From Bacteroidales bacterium (lineage in GTDB: Bacteria; Bacteroidota; Bacteroidia; Bacteroidales; Muribaculaceae), in the NCBI GenBank assembly GCA_004553095.1, contig SFMJ01000070.1, positions 1 through 8,359 of the forward strand: a stretch of 8,359 bases of DNA. Direction: 5' to 3'. This document shows positions 1 to 7,799 of this stretch, piece after piece. The stretch's first letter is position 1. Each line of letters opens with the position of its first letter. The notes beneath the pieces were generated by a model that was not told the DNA's origin, did not search any database, and saw only the letters and a program-made list of their open reading frames with translations. The translations under genes were made by a program, and so were the position numbers.

Positions 1-64
1 GGTGGATATAAAAAGATTTTTATCAAACCTTAAAAATTATCATAACTTAATCTAACGTGTGTTT

Positions 65-3000
65 ATGAAGAGTATTTTCAAACTATTCATTCTTGTCCTT
101 CTGATGGCATGCGGCATGTTGCCGGCAAGAGGGGCATGGAGTGAAACCGATGGGGTGTATTACCTCAAGACCTCCGATGGTCTGGAGGATGTATACACCG
201 TCGACGGGACGATCACGTTCAAGTCTCAGTCGGGGGCTACAATCCCCGGCTGGAGAGACTGTGGTGTCGTGTTCGCACCCGCCAATGAGGGTGAAGTGAT
301 ATGCGTCACCGTGGTAAGCAATGACCTGACAAGCGGCAACTACTTGCTCGTTTACGATGGCACAATCACTAAGATCGGCTCCGGCACCTCCGATGGCGGA
401 GAGCAGTCAGGTTATCTTCCCTCGGGATGGGTGCGGAAATGGACCTCCGAAAACGTGGGTGAAAGCTATACCTCGACCGATAGTCAAGGGCGCATCTCGA
501 TGGCATTCCACTCCGGATCGCCCAATAGCCAGACAGGGTTTACGGTCACTGTAAGCAGCATTGCTCTAAAGGATATGGAATACACCGGCGCCTCACTTCT
601 GAGCGTCGATGCGCCATGGCGCGGCAAGCGTAATGCCACACTTGCCGACCTCGACGTAGTGGCTGATGGCGGTCTTAATCCCTTGACACTCAACAATGTC
701 ACATTCGATATCTCAGCACTCACAGCAGCGGGCATTACCGATATCGCCCTCTATGCCGGCAAGGTGGATACCGGATCGCTCTTAGCCTCGGCAAGTGGAG
801 ATAATATCACCATCTCCGACGTGGCTCTCAAGAGTGGACATAATCACTATCTGATCGCCGGGAACCTTCCTGCCGACCTCACCGGCACTTTGCCTATGGT
901 CAGCGTCACCGACCTGACTGTCGATGACTCGACTCGCACTGTCGATAACAATACGACTCCGGTAGATATAGCCTCCGAAATCAGACTCAACACAACCCAT
1001 CTTACATATACCATCGGCGAACCGGTCGATTTCTACGACGATGGCGGCAAGGATGGAAATATCTCTGAGAATTTCACCGGTATGGTGACTTTCCTCCCCT
1101 CTGTCGAAGGGCAATCGGTGAAGGTCGATGTAACCAAACTCGACCTCTTCAACACCTCGACCGTAGGCAAGAACGATATCCTGACATTCTATAATGGTCG
1201 CACTGACGATGCCGATAATCTGATCACTACCCTTCTGACCAACACCAAGGTGGTGAAATCGATGGCTGAAGATGGCTCGATCACCGTAAAGTTAGTCAGC
1301 ACCACCGGCATACCTAAAGGAGGCTTCGAGGCGGTAGTCTCACAGTTCCTCCCCGGCAATATGACCCTCGATGCTATCTCCGCATCGACTCCCAATGCCG
1401 ACAAAAACATATCGGCTCGTCAGAAGAGCGTCGAACTGATCGACTTCGATGTCCGCACCGACAACACCGCCGAGCCTCTCGCCGTGAAGAGTGTGAAACT
1501 TACCTCTGACGCACCCGAACTGATCGAGGCTATCCGCATTTATTACCTCGGTGAAAGCAATACTCTCACTTCGGCTGCCACTCTCTTCGGATCGGTCTCC
1601 GACATCTCGGCTGAAATGACTGTTGCCGGCGATGTGACGCTGATCGAAGGACACAACAATTTCGCCATCGTGGCGGATGTGGCTCCCTCCGCTCTCAATG
1701 AGCAGACTCTCTCTCTTACCCTCTCCTCGGTAAAGGTGGCTGACAATGATATCGCCATCGAAGAGGGTAAGGCTCTACGCACTGTCCACAACATTTGGAG
1801 TTCTCTCCCCGGCTCGACCACAGTGTCGATCGCCGATAATTGGGATTTCCTCCCCACCTACAATCCAAGTGTGACATACGCCAAGCGTTATAACATCGGT
1901 AATGAGGATGAGATTACCACCTTCCTCCCCACCGAGAGTGGCGCTGTGGCTCAACTGGAATTTGAGTCGTTCGTTTGCAATTCGTCGGCCAAGTTTGAGA
2001 TCTATTCCGGCTCGACTATCGATGCCGCCAATATGATCTGGGAGATGAACTCGGGCAATGCCTCTGTCGGTCCGGAGCGTGTGATACGCTCTACGGCTAT
2101 CGATGGCGCATTGACCATCGTGTTCAATCCCAATACCCAATATTCTTACATGTGTAGCGAGGGATGGGTGGCTACGGTCCGTCCCTTCATCAATCATGAC
2201 ATGACCATAGAGGGTGTCACAGCCACTCGTCCCACTTCTGCGGCTCTTTCGGCAGGGGGTAGCAATGAATCACTACTCGATTTCAGCATCGAGACCGAAG
2301 GCACTCTCACCACCAAGGTGCTTAAGACTTTGACATTCGATGTGGAGGGATATGAAGCACTCTCCGCACTCCGAGTATATGTGGCAAACACCGATTCTCG
2401 CGATAACGCTATCCTCTATGGGGAATCTACAGAACTTGATGCCAAGACTTCTGTGACAGGAGAAGTATCGCTCGCCGAGGGCTCTACCTATTTCTGGGTG
2501 GAGGGCGATGTGCGCGAGGATGCAGTGGTCGACACCGAGGTGCGTGTCGGATTAGCATCTGTAACCGATGCCTCCGGAGTAGAAGAGAGTGTAGAGGGTG
2601 GCAACCCCGAGGGCTCTCGCACCGTGAAATATATCATCATCCAAGAGGCGGGAGAACATCTGATCACTATCTCACAGCCGATGACATGGTATGACGATGG
2701 CGGAGTCGACGGCAAGATCTCTTCTCGCATCTCTTCCACCTACGTGTTCCAACCCAAAGAGGATGGATACGCTATTACACTCGATGCGTCGGAGTTCTCT
2801 ATAGGCAATGGCAAGATGTATGTCTATTCCGGCAGAGTGGCTGACCAGGATCATCTGCTCGGCGATGTGACCGGATATAGCACCACCACCGGTCCCTCCG
2901 GGCTCGTATCGACCGCCGACGATGGCTCAATGACTGTAGTGATCACCGGACCGAGCGGCTCGACCCTCGATGGCTTCGTAATGACCGTCGGTCTGCATCA

Positions 3001-6000
3001 GAAGGTGGATTATTCTCTGACAGAAGCAACTGTGGCAGGAATGGGTAATAACAGGGTGATGCGTGGCATGTCTGACGCTCCGTTGGCTTCGGTGGCTCTC
3101 TCGATCGAGGGAGATAAGGGAGACAATACACTCTCTACCATGAAGTTCGACCTCACCGACACCACTTCCTCCGCCGACCTGCGTACCCTTCATCTCTATT
3201 ATATGGATGATGTAGAGACTTATTCCGAGGCTTTGGCTGTGAAGTTGGGCGATGTCGTGCCCGATGCTTCGGGGGAAATCTCATTCCCCGGAATTACTCT
3301 CAAACGCAATGGCTTACACTATTTCGTGCTTACCGCTGATGTCAATGCTGAGGCAGTAGCCGGCAATATGATAACTGCACGTCTGAGTGGTCTCACATAT
3401 AATGATGCCGATGTCGAGATCCTCCCCGAAGATGTCATATCTCACGAGATCAAGGCTGGTCTGAAAGGTGAATTTGTAATTGGCGCCGAGGGTGATTATG
3501 CCACCTTCAGCGCAGCTGTCGATGCCCTGAAGGAGGGTGTCGAAGGTCCGGTGACCTTCCTCATCACTGATGGCGAGTATTCTGAAAATATCGTAATCGA
3601 AGAGATCCCCGGGGCTTCCGAGACTTCTCCCATCACCTTCAAGAGCCAAAGCGGCGACCGAAATGCCGTGCAATTACTCGGCAATTATGCCATTTCAAGT
3701 GAGGCTATATTCACTGTTTCCGCCACTCCTTGGGTCACTCTGCAAGATGTGTCGATCATAGCAGGTTCCAATTCCTTCAAGGCCGGCGTATATATCAAGA
3801 GCCGTTCGCCTCACTTCACTCTGCGCAATTGCGTGGTAAGCGGCGATATGTCGACAAGTTATAGCGGCATCTATCTGATCCGGAATTATGTGCCGGAGAA
3901 TATTGCCGGTTATAACAATGACTTTATGACCATCGAGGACTGCTCAGTGAGCGGCGGCCGTTATGGCATGTACCTTGGAGGCACATCCTACGTGGCCCTC
4001 CCCAAGGAGCGTGGGCTGGTGGTCCGCAATAATGTGGTGTCGAATATGGGTCGCAGCCTCTATATCTATAGCGAGAAAGATGCTGTTATCACCGGCAATG
4101 TAGTGACTCACACAGCCGCCCCGTCGAGCTATTCGGCATTCGAGATCTGCCGCCTCACCGGCGACTGCGAGATCAGTGGCAATAAGATCAAGACCACTGC
4201 CGCCAATTCTGCTTATGGTCTCTATCTGCGTGATGGTTGCTATGGCAATGCCGATGCTCCTATTCGTATCTTCAATAATGATATCATCATCGATGGTGCC
4301 ACCGATATCTATTCGCGCACGTTACAGATCAATAATGATATCCGCAATGTTGAAATCTGCTATAACACTTGTCGCATCGAAGGGGGCAGCGGCCTGGTGA
4401 TGGCCACCACCGGTTCGGCAAAGCCTCTGAATGTCAAGGTGCATGACAATCTTATGACCAATCATTGCACCACGACCAACCACTGTCTCTATTTCTGGAA
4501 CACTACCGACTGCGACGGCTACACCTGGGAGCGTAATGCTCTGGGCACCCTCGGCGAGAATGTAGTGAAGAATGATGCCACCTTCCTGAGCATGGCTGAG
4601 GCCTCTGCATTGTGGGGCAATGAGACCAACTTCCTCATGATGCCGGAATATGCGTCGGAATCGGATTCCCATCTCATCTCGGCAGAGGGTCTTACCATCG
4701 GCACTCCCTGCGAGTTCATGACTGTCGACATCGAGGGTCGTGAGCGTCCGGAGAGCGAGTGGACTCTCGGTGCTTACGAATTTGCCGAGATCTCTCAAGA
4801 GGCTCCGATCATGGCTGAGGGTTATCCCGCGGTGTCGGCTATTACCGACCTCAGCGCCACAATCAGCAGCAAGTGGAGCGAGACCGGTAAGCAGTATATG
4901 CTTCTGATGAAATGGAGCGACGACTCTGTGGCTCCCGAGAGCGATGCCATCCAAAGTCAGACTCCGGTCGACATCTCAGCCAATGTGGAATGCGCCATTC
5001 GTGTCAACGACCTTGAAGAGTCTACGACCTATCGTCCATTCTTCATGGCTGTTAGTTCGATAGGCACTTGGTCGGAAATAGTAGCCGGCGAACCCTTCAC
5101 TACCAAGGAGACCATCTATCCTCTTGAAGTAGAAGAAGAGGACTTGACCAAAATACCGGTGATAGAGGCCGGCGAGGAGATTGAACTCTCTGCACTTGTG
5201 ATCGGCGGCATTGAGCCCTACACTTATACCTGGATGGCTCAAGATGGCACAATAGTGAGCAGTGAGACATCGGTGATGGTGACTCCCGAAGTGTCTCAAC
5301 GCTATCTCCTTAAGGTGACTTCAGCCGATGGTCAGGAGATCTCTACCTATCGCCATATTGAGGTGAGAGGAGAGCATGTTGTGGCTGATTTCGACGATAA
5401 CTATCTGGCAGAAGGTGCCAACCTCTTCCCCGGTGAAGTGAGCGGCAAGTTCTATAGCGGCTCTTATGCCTTCAACTATGGTTCGATGCCTGAATACAAC
5501 TACTGGTATGGTTACGCACTGAGCAATGACCCCTCTTCCGAGTTCGCCTCACTTAGCGACCAATATCGTTCGGCACCGGGTGGAGGCTTCGACAGCGATA
5601 ATTTCTGTGTGGCTTATCCCTCGGCTCTTACCATCGATGTGGTCAATAGTGAGGATGGTGAAGTGGTGAAAGGTGCCTATATCACCAATAGCGCCTACGC
5701 ATTCAATTCAATGTCTTATGGCGATGGATATGCACAGGCATTCTCAAAGGGCAGCTGGATGATGGTAACCATCATCGGTGAGCATGCCGATGGCACCACC
5801 TCTTCACTCGATTATTATTTGGGCGATTATCGCGACTCTTCATCGTTAGAGCATTATATCGTCGACCGCTGGGAGTGGGTGGACCTCCGACCGCTGGGTC
5901 GCGTCACTTCACTACGATTCATCTTCGATGGTTCTGACAAGTCGTCTGGCTATCTGAACACTCCGACCTATCTCTGTCTTGACCGATTGGGCGACCTGCC

Positions 6001-6442
6001 GGTGATGGATAGTTATGAGATCAGCTTTGGAGATGCCGGTTATGACTTGGCGGATTTGATGGGCGATGAGTTTGATCTGAGCGATGCTCGCATCAGTTAT
6101 TCGCTGAGTGCTCTTGATGATGAGACGGCAACCGGGCACTTCCGTTTGGATGGCTCGATGCTATACTTCGAAGAAGAGACTACAGAGGAGAATAGCACTG
6201 ACTTGACAAGCGAAACAGAGGAAGTGCCTGTCTATCATCTGATGGCTATCTGCTCGCAACGAGGACACTCGAAGCAGGTAGAATTGCTGATCAAGCATGA
6301 TGTAGAGGATGGCATCAGCATTGCAACGGAAGAAGCTGCCGACAAAGCCATCTATGATCTGCAGGGCATCCGCGTGACTCGCCCCTTGGATGGAGAGATC
6401 TACATCCGCGGCGGCAAGAAATTCATCTACCACAAGCGATAA
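65..6442 (+). CDS. giant secreted multi-domain surface protein (CUB-like / BNR_assoc_N-like repeats, beta-helix, DUF4465)
   Basis: Encodes 2125 residues. Residues 1-24 are an export signal with a basic start, the hydrophobic stretch IFKLFILVLLMA, then C16 and an ARGA-W site. Domains in order, by residue pattern: CUB-like 1 (~25-170), BNR_assoc_N-like 1 (~172-300), CUB-like 2 (~305-430), BNR-like 2 (~433-572), CUB-like 3 (~578-710), BNR-like 3 (~713-855), CUB-like 4 (~857-980), BNR-like 4 (~982-1130). A right-handed beta-helix follows (~1137-1573), with short Asn/Gly-rich rungs such as VRNNVVSN, ITGNVV, ISGNKI, IFNNDI and VHDNLM, closing with LGAYE. Next come FnIII-like (~1581-1684), PKD/Ig-like (~1690-1769) and DUF4465-like (~1774-1973; YGYALSND, DQYRSAPGGG, TYLCLDRLG) domains. 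The tail (~2089-2125) has IYDLQGIRV and GEIYIRGGKKF, as in type IX secretion-type C-termini. No BNR Asp-box propeller or clear active site is visible, so a glycan-binding or adhesive role is inferred, not shown. ATG 65 is preferred over in-frame GTG 59, which adds only two residues. The gene stands alone. Domain borders are approximate. Confidence 0.88.
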   Translation: MKSIFKLFILVLLMACGMLPARGAWSETDGVYYLKTSDGLEDVYTVDGTITFKSQSGATIPGWRDCGVVFAPANEGEVICVTVVSNDLTSGNYLLVYDGTITKIGSGTSDGGEQSGYLPSGWVRKWTSENVGESYTSTDSQGRISMAFHSGSPNSQTGFTVTVSSIALKDMEYTGASLLSVDAPWRGKRNATLADLDVVADGGLNPLTLNNVTFDISALTAAGITDIALYAGKVDTGSLLASASGDNITISDVALKSGHNHYLIAGNLPADLTGTLPMVSVTDLTVDDSTRTVDNNTTPVDIASEIRLNTTHLTYTIGEPVDFYDDGGKDGNISENFTGMVTFLPSVEGQSVKVDVTKLDLFNTSTVGKNDILTFYNGRTDDADNLITTLLTNTKVVKSMAEDGSITVKLVSTTGIPKGGFEAVVSQFLPGNMTLDAISASTPNADKNISARQKSVELIDFDVRTDNTAEPLAVKSVKLTSDAPELIEAIRIYYLGESNTLTSAATLFGSVSDISAEMTVAGDVTLIEGHNNFAIVADVAPSALNEQTLSLTLSSVKVADNDIAIEEGKALRTVHNIWSSLPGSTTVSIADNWDFLPTYNPSVTYAKRYNIGNEDEITTFLPTESGAVAQLEFESFVCNSSAKFEIYSGSTIDAANMIWEMNSGNASVGPERVIRSTAIDGALTIVFNPNTQYSYMCSEGWVATVRPFINHDMTIEGVTATRPTSAALSAGGSNESLLDFSIETEGTLTTKVLKTLTFDVEGYEALSALRVYVANTDSRDNAILYGESTELDAKTSVTGEVSLAEGSTYFWVEGDVREDAVVDTEVRVGLASVTDASGVEESVEGGNPEGSRTVKYIIIQEAGEHLITISQPMTWYDDGGVDGKISSRISSTYVFQPKEDGYAITLDASEFSIGNGKMYVYSGRVADQDHLLGDVTGYSTTTGPSGLVSTADDGSMTVVITGPSGSTLDGFVMTVGLHQKVDYSLTEATVAGMGNNRVMRGMSDAPLASVALSIEGDKGDNTLSTMKFDLTDTTSSADLRTLHLYYMDDVETYSEALAVKLGDVVPDASGEISFPGITLKRNGLHYFVLTADVNAEAVAGNMITARLSGLTYNDADVEILPEDVISHEIKAGLKGEFVIGAEGDYATFSAAVDALKEGVEGPVTFLITDGEYSENIVIEEIPGASETSPITFKSQSGDRNAVQLLGNYAISSEAIFTVSATPWVTLQDVSIIAGSNSFKAGVYIKSRSPHFTLRNCVVSGDMSTSYSGIYLIRNYVPENIAGYNNDFMTIEDCSVSGGRYGMYLGGTSYVALPKERGLVVRNNVVSNMGRSLYIYSEKDAVITGNVVTHTAAPSSYSAFEICRLTGDCEISGNKIKTTAANSAYGLYLRDGCYGNADAPIRIFNNDIIIDGATDIYSRTLQINNDIRNVEICYNTCRIEGGSGLVMATTGSAKPLNVKVHDNLMTNHCTTTNHCLYFWNTTDCDGYTWERNALGTLGENVVKNDATFLSMAEASALWGNETNFLMMPEYASESDSHLISAEGLTIGTPCEFMTVDIEGRERPESEWTLGAYEFAEISQEAPIMAEGYPAVSAITDLSATISSKWSETGKQYMLLMKWSDDSVAPESDAIQSQTPVDISANVECAIRVNDLEESTTYRPFFMAVSSIGTWSEIVAGEPFTTKETIYPLEVEEEDLTKIPVIEAGEEIELSALVIGGIEPYTYTWMAQDGTIVSSETSVMVTPEVSQRYLLKVTSADGQEISTYRHIEVRGEHVVADFDDNYLAEGANLFPGEVSGKFYSGSYAFNYGSMPEYNYWYGYALSNDPSSEFASLSDQYRSAPGGGFDSDNFCVAYPSALTIDVVNSEDGEVVKGAYITNSAYAFNSMSYGDGYAQAFSKGSWMMVTIIGEHADGTTSSLDYYLGDYRDSSSLEHYIVDRWEWVDLRPLGRVTSLRFIFDGSDKSSGYLNTPTYLCLDRLGDLPVMDSYEISFGDAGYDLADLMGDEFDLSDARISYSLSALDDETATGHFRLDGSMLYFEEETTEENSTDLTSETEEVPVYHLMAICSQRGHSKQVELLIKHDVEDGISIATEEAADKAIYDLQGIRVTRPLDGEIYIRGGKKFIYHKR
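137..3454 (+). repeat. four-copy protein-level tandem array of CUB-like + BNR_assoc_N-like modules
   Basis: About 1100 residues of the giant protein consist of one two-domain unit of roughly 260-280 residues repeated four times. CUB-like copies 2 and 4 share a YDDGG-x-DG-x-IS start (nt ~1033 and ~2689), a VTFLP/YVFQP strand, an FYNGR/VYSGR motif, an 'S-x-A-DGS-(I/M)-T-V' strand and a GF(E/V) ending. Copy 3 keeps TTFLP, IYSGS and DGALTI, and copy 1 keeps VVFAP and VYDG. BNR-like copies share a 'lxxvxlyyxg' strand (IALYAG, IRIYYLG, LRVYVA, LHLYYM) and a 'L..G.(N)(H/N/Y/T)YF.(V/I).(A/G)D(V/L)' strand (HNHYLIAGNL, HNNFAIVADV, STYFWVEGDV, LHYFVLTADV). The copies are strongly diverged, so the array is old and not a recent DNA duplication. 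Confidence 0.72.
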
Positions 6443-6459
6443 AACCAAGCAATAGTTCT

Positions 6460-6480
6460 AAAAGATAAAATCTTTTTTTT
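6460..6480 (+). terminator. weak AT-rich hairpin with T-run after the giant gene
   Basis: AAAAGAT (6460-6466) and ATCTTTT (6470-6476) form a perfect 7-bp stem with an AAA loop, merging into an unbroken run of T up to 6480, 17 bases after the stop codon. The shape is that of an intrinsic terminator for the plus-strand gene. The stem has a single GC pair, so it is weak by itself and may act with the stronger hairpin downstream. Confidence 0.5.
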
Positions 6481-6504
6481 CTACCATATATTTATATTCA
6501 CGAG

Positions 6505-6540
6505 AGGGGGCGGTGCAAAAAGAGTTTTGCACCGCCCCCT
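6505..6540. terminator. strong GC-rich hairpin between convergent genes, probable bidirectional terminator
   Basis: AGGGGGCGGTGCAAAA (6505-6520) is perfectly complementary to TTTTGCACCGCCCCCT (6525-6540), with a 4-base AGAG loop. It lies 62 bases after the stop of the giant plus-strand gene and 29 bases past the stop of lrgB on the minus strand, which is the expected place for a shared terminator of convergent transcripts. The A/T block at the loop end and GC block at the base are preserved on both strands. There is no clean T-tract directly outside either arm, so it may instead protect 3' ends or help the weaker hairpin at 6460-6480. Confidence 0.72.
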
Positions 6541-6569
6541 GCCTTATCTCCCACTCTTCGGAGTGCGCT

Positions 6570-7262
6570 CTATAATATTAACTCGAGGATATATGGTGTA
6601 AGGATCGCCGTTAAGATGCCGTTGAGCGTCAGTGCCAGTCCGGCGTATGCCCCGACGAACTCATCGCGATCCATCGCTGCTGACGTGCCTAAGGCGTGAG
6701 AAGCCGCTCCCATCGATAGCCCTTTTGCCATCGGATTGCGAACACCTCCCACCGACATAATCTTAAATCCGGCTATCGCGCCTATCAATCCGGTCACCAC
6801 CACGATGGCTGCCGTCAATGAGGGAATACCCCCTACTGCCTGCGTCACCTCCATCGCTATCGGCGTCGTTACCGACTTGGCGGCAAGTGAGCGCACCACC
6901 ACGTCCGAGGCTCCACACATCCGCGCTATCTCCACGACACTCACGATGCCGACCATGCATCCCATCGCTTGCGACATCAATATCGGCACGAACTCCTTGC
7001 GGATCGATGACAACTGCAAATACAACGGTACTCCCAATGCCACTACTGCCGGCTTTAACCAAAAATCAATCAAATGGGCACTCGCCGCATACTCCGGATA
7101 GGGAATGTCAAATAGCATCAAAAAACCGATAATCAGTGCTATCGCTATCAATATGGGATTCAACCATATACTTCCAATCCTCTTCTGTAGAAACTTCGCT
7201 CCCGCATAGACCCCGAATGTCAGAGCCAGCAGAAAATATTCATTTGTGATAAAAGTTCTCAT
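6570..7262 (-). CDS. lrgB: LrgB family inner-membrane protein
   Basis: 230 residues, the usual length for the LrgB/CidB/YohK family. Family marks are the pair KSVTTPIA (residues 129-136) and GGIP (144-147), then GLSMGAASHALGT (181-193). Hydrophobic segments fall at about 9-26, 35-52, 68-84, 91-113, 148-172 and 203-228, so it is an integral inner-membrane protein. LrgB works with LrgA. The pair was first described in Staphylococcus as antiholin-like and linked to murein hydrolase control. Close relatives PftAB of Bacillus subtilis and plant PLGG1 (an LrgAB-type fusion) transport pyruvate and glycolate/glycerate respectively, so a small carboxylate transporter is the more likely biochemical role here; the substrate cannot be read from sequence. 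The ATG start (7260-7262) overlaps the TGA of lrgA as ATGA, pointing to translational coupling. The gene appears intact. Confidence 0.93.
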   Translation of the reverse strand: MRTFITNEYFLLALTFGVYAGAKFLQKRIGSIWLNPILIAIALIIGFLMLFDIPYPEYAASAHLIDFWLKPAVVALGVPLYLQLSSIRKEFVPILMSQAMGCMVGIVSVVEIARMCGASDVVVRSLAAKSVTTPIAMEVTQAVGGIPSLTAAIVVVTGLIGAIAGFKIMSVGGVRNPMAKGLSMGAASHALGTSAAMDRDEFVGAYAGLALTLNGILTAILTPYILELIL

Positions 7263-7639
7263 CTCTTCTTGTGTAACGAATGTAACCTTTTCGACAACTT
7301 CTTATTACCCTTAGACACAATCTGATGGGTATGTCCCGTAAGGAGCAATACCAATGCCGTGCTCAAAATCGTAGCGACAACTATAGGCACCAATTCAGCC
7401 TTGATCAGACCAAAATATAGCATCAAAGCCACCCCCGGGGGCACGAAGAAAAATCCCAAATTAGCGATCAGGAAATCGGTCAATCCGCGTACCCACTCCA
7501 ATTTTACGACACCCACCTTAAGCAAAATAGTGAGTGTTAGCATACCGATGATGCTCGATGGGAGCTTCACTCCGGTAAGCATCACCACAAGTTCTCCGAG
7601 TGCCAAGCACCCGAAGAGGATAAAACATTGTCTTACCAT
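7259..7639 (-). CDS. lrgA: LrgA/CidA family inner-membrane protein
   Basis: 126 residues, with four hydrophobic segments at about 5-22, 27-43, 55-78 and 83-101, typical of LrgA/CidA/YohJ. Family marks are LPSSIIGML (26-34) and LGFFFVPPGVALM (61-73). The C-terminus (about 102-126) is a hydrophilic tail rich in Lys and Arg, probably cytoplasmic by the positive-inside rule. It is the first gene of the lrgA-lrgB operon and probably forms the membrane complex with LrgB. Holin-like pore formation is the historical view and small organic acid (pyruvate/glycolate) transport the newer one. No LytSR-type two-component regulator gene is visible here, although that pair controls lrgAB in Firmicutes. The ATG at 7637-7639 is 28 bases from the predicted -7 box, consistent with a short leader. 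Confidence 0.9.
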   Translation of the reverse strand: MVRQCFILFGCLALGELVVMLTGVKLPSSIIGMLTLTILLKVGVVKLEWVRGLTDFLIANLGFFFVPPGVALMLYFGLIKAELVPIVVATILSTALVLLLTGHTHQIVSKGNKKLSKRLHSLHKKR

Positions 7640-7667
7640 AACAAAACAAATAGCAACCTTATAATAT

Positions 7668-7697
7668 CAAAAATAACGATTCTTTAGCGCGTTCAAA
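7668..7697 (-). promoter_or_regulatory. Bacteroidetes-type promoter of lrgAB (TTTG-N18-TAnnTTTG)
   Basis: Reading the minus strand, TTTG (7697-7694) is followed after 18 bases by TATTTTTG (7675-7668), matching the known Bacteroides -33 TTTG and -7 TAnnTTTG consensus. Transcription would start near 7660-7664 and leave a leader of about 21-25 bases before the lrgA ATG. There is no Shine-Dalgarno sequence, which is normal for this phylum; the leader is A/T-rich. Both boxes and a reasonable spacing are present, but the start site is not measured. Confidence 0.58.
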
Positions 7698-7795
7698 AAC
7701 AGAACTCCAACAGGAATTCAGAAACAAAGCACAAAATTACTCAAAATAAATAACACCACCTAACCCTACGGCCCCAAAAATTTAAGGAACGCGCT
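7686..7795. repeat. perfect 9-bp inverted repeat spanning the lrgA upstream region
   Basis: AGCGCGTTC at 7686-7694 is the exact reverse complement of GAACGCGCT at 7787-7795, with 92 bases between the arms. The arm nearest lrgA sits between the -33 and -7 boxes of the predicted lrgAB promoter and shares one base with the -33 TTTG. The other arm starts 5 bases beyond the stop codon of the ATPase gene. The GC-rich words stand out in otherwise AT-rich intergenic DNA. Two operator half-sites or paired regulator sites are possible; chance is not excluded. The spacing is too long for a normal terminator hairpin. Confidence 0.4.
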
Positions 7796-7799
7796 CTTA

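Noticed and set aside
8..23. AT-only inverted repeat ATAAAAA/TTTTTAT before the giant gene
   Set aside because: It has no GC pairs and lies in AT-rich DNA where such pairs are expected by chance. It could be the end of an upstream terminator, but this cannot be supported.
59..64. GTG at 59 as start of the giant gene
   Set aside because: It lies six bases before an in-frame ATG at 65 that gives a standard signal peptide (MKSIFKLF). The two extra residues add nothing, and GTG starts are less usual.
4322..4954. Long minus-strand open frame of 210 codons inside the giant gene
   Set aside because: It is antisense to the beta-helix/FnIII region, has no recognisable family or membrane pattern, and the plus strand there has clear protein repeats. 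It is a shadow frame.
65..6442. Calling the giant protein a sialidase or a pectate lyase
   Set aside because: The BNR_assoc_N-like and beta-helix folds suggest those families, but no Asp-box propeller and no clear lyase active site are visible.
6736..7101. Plus-strand open frame of 121 codons opposite lrgB
   Set aside because: The minus strand carries the full LrgB signature. The plus frame shows only compositional Ala/Thr/Pro richness and no family match.
7732..7739. Second -7-like box TAATTTTG on the minus strand upstream of lrgA
   Set aside because: It fits TAnnTTTG but has no TTTG at a suitable distance upstream. The 7668-7697 pair is a better match and nearer the start codon.
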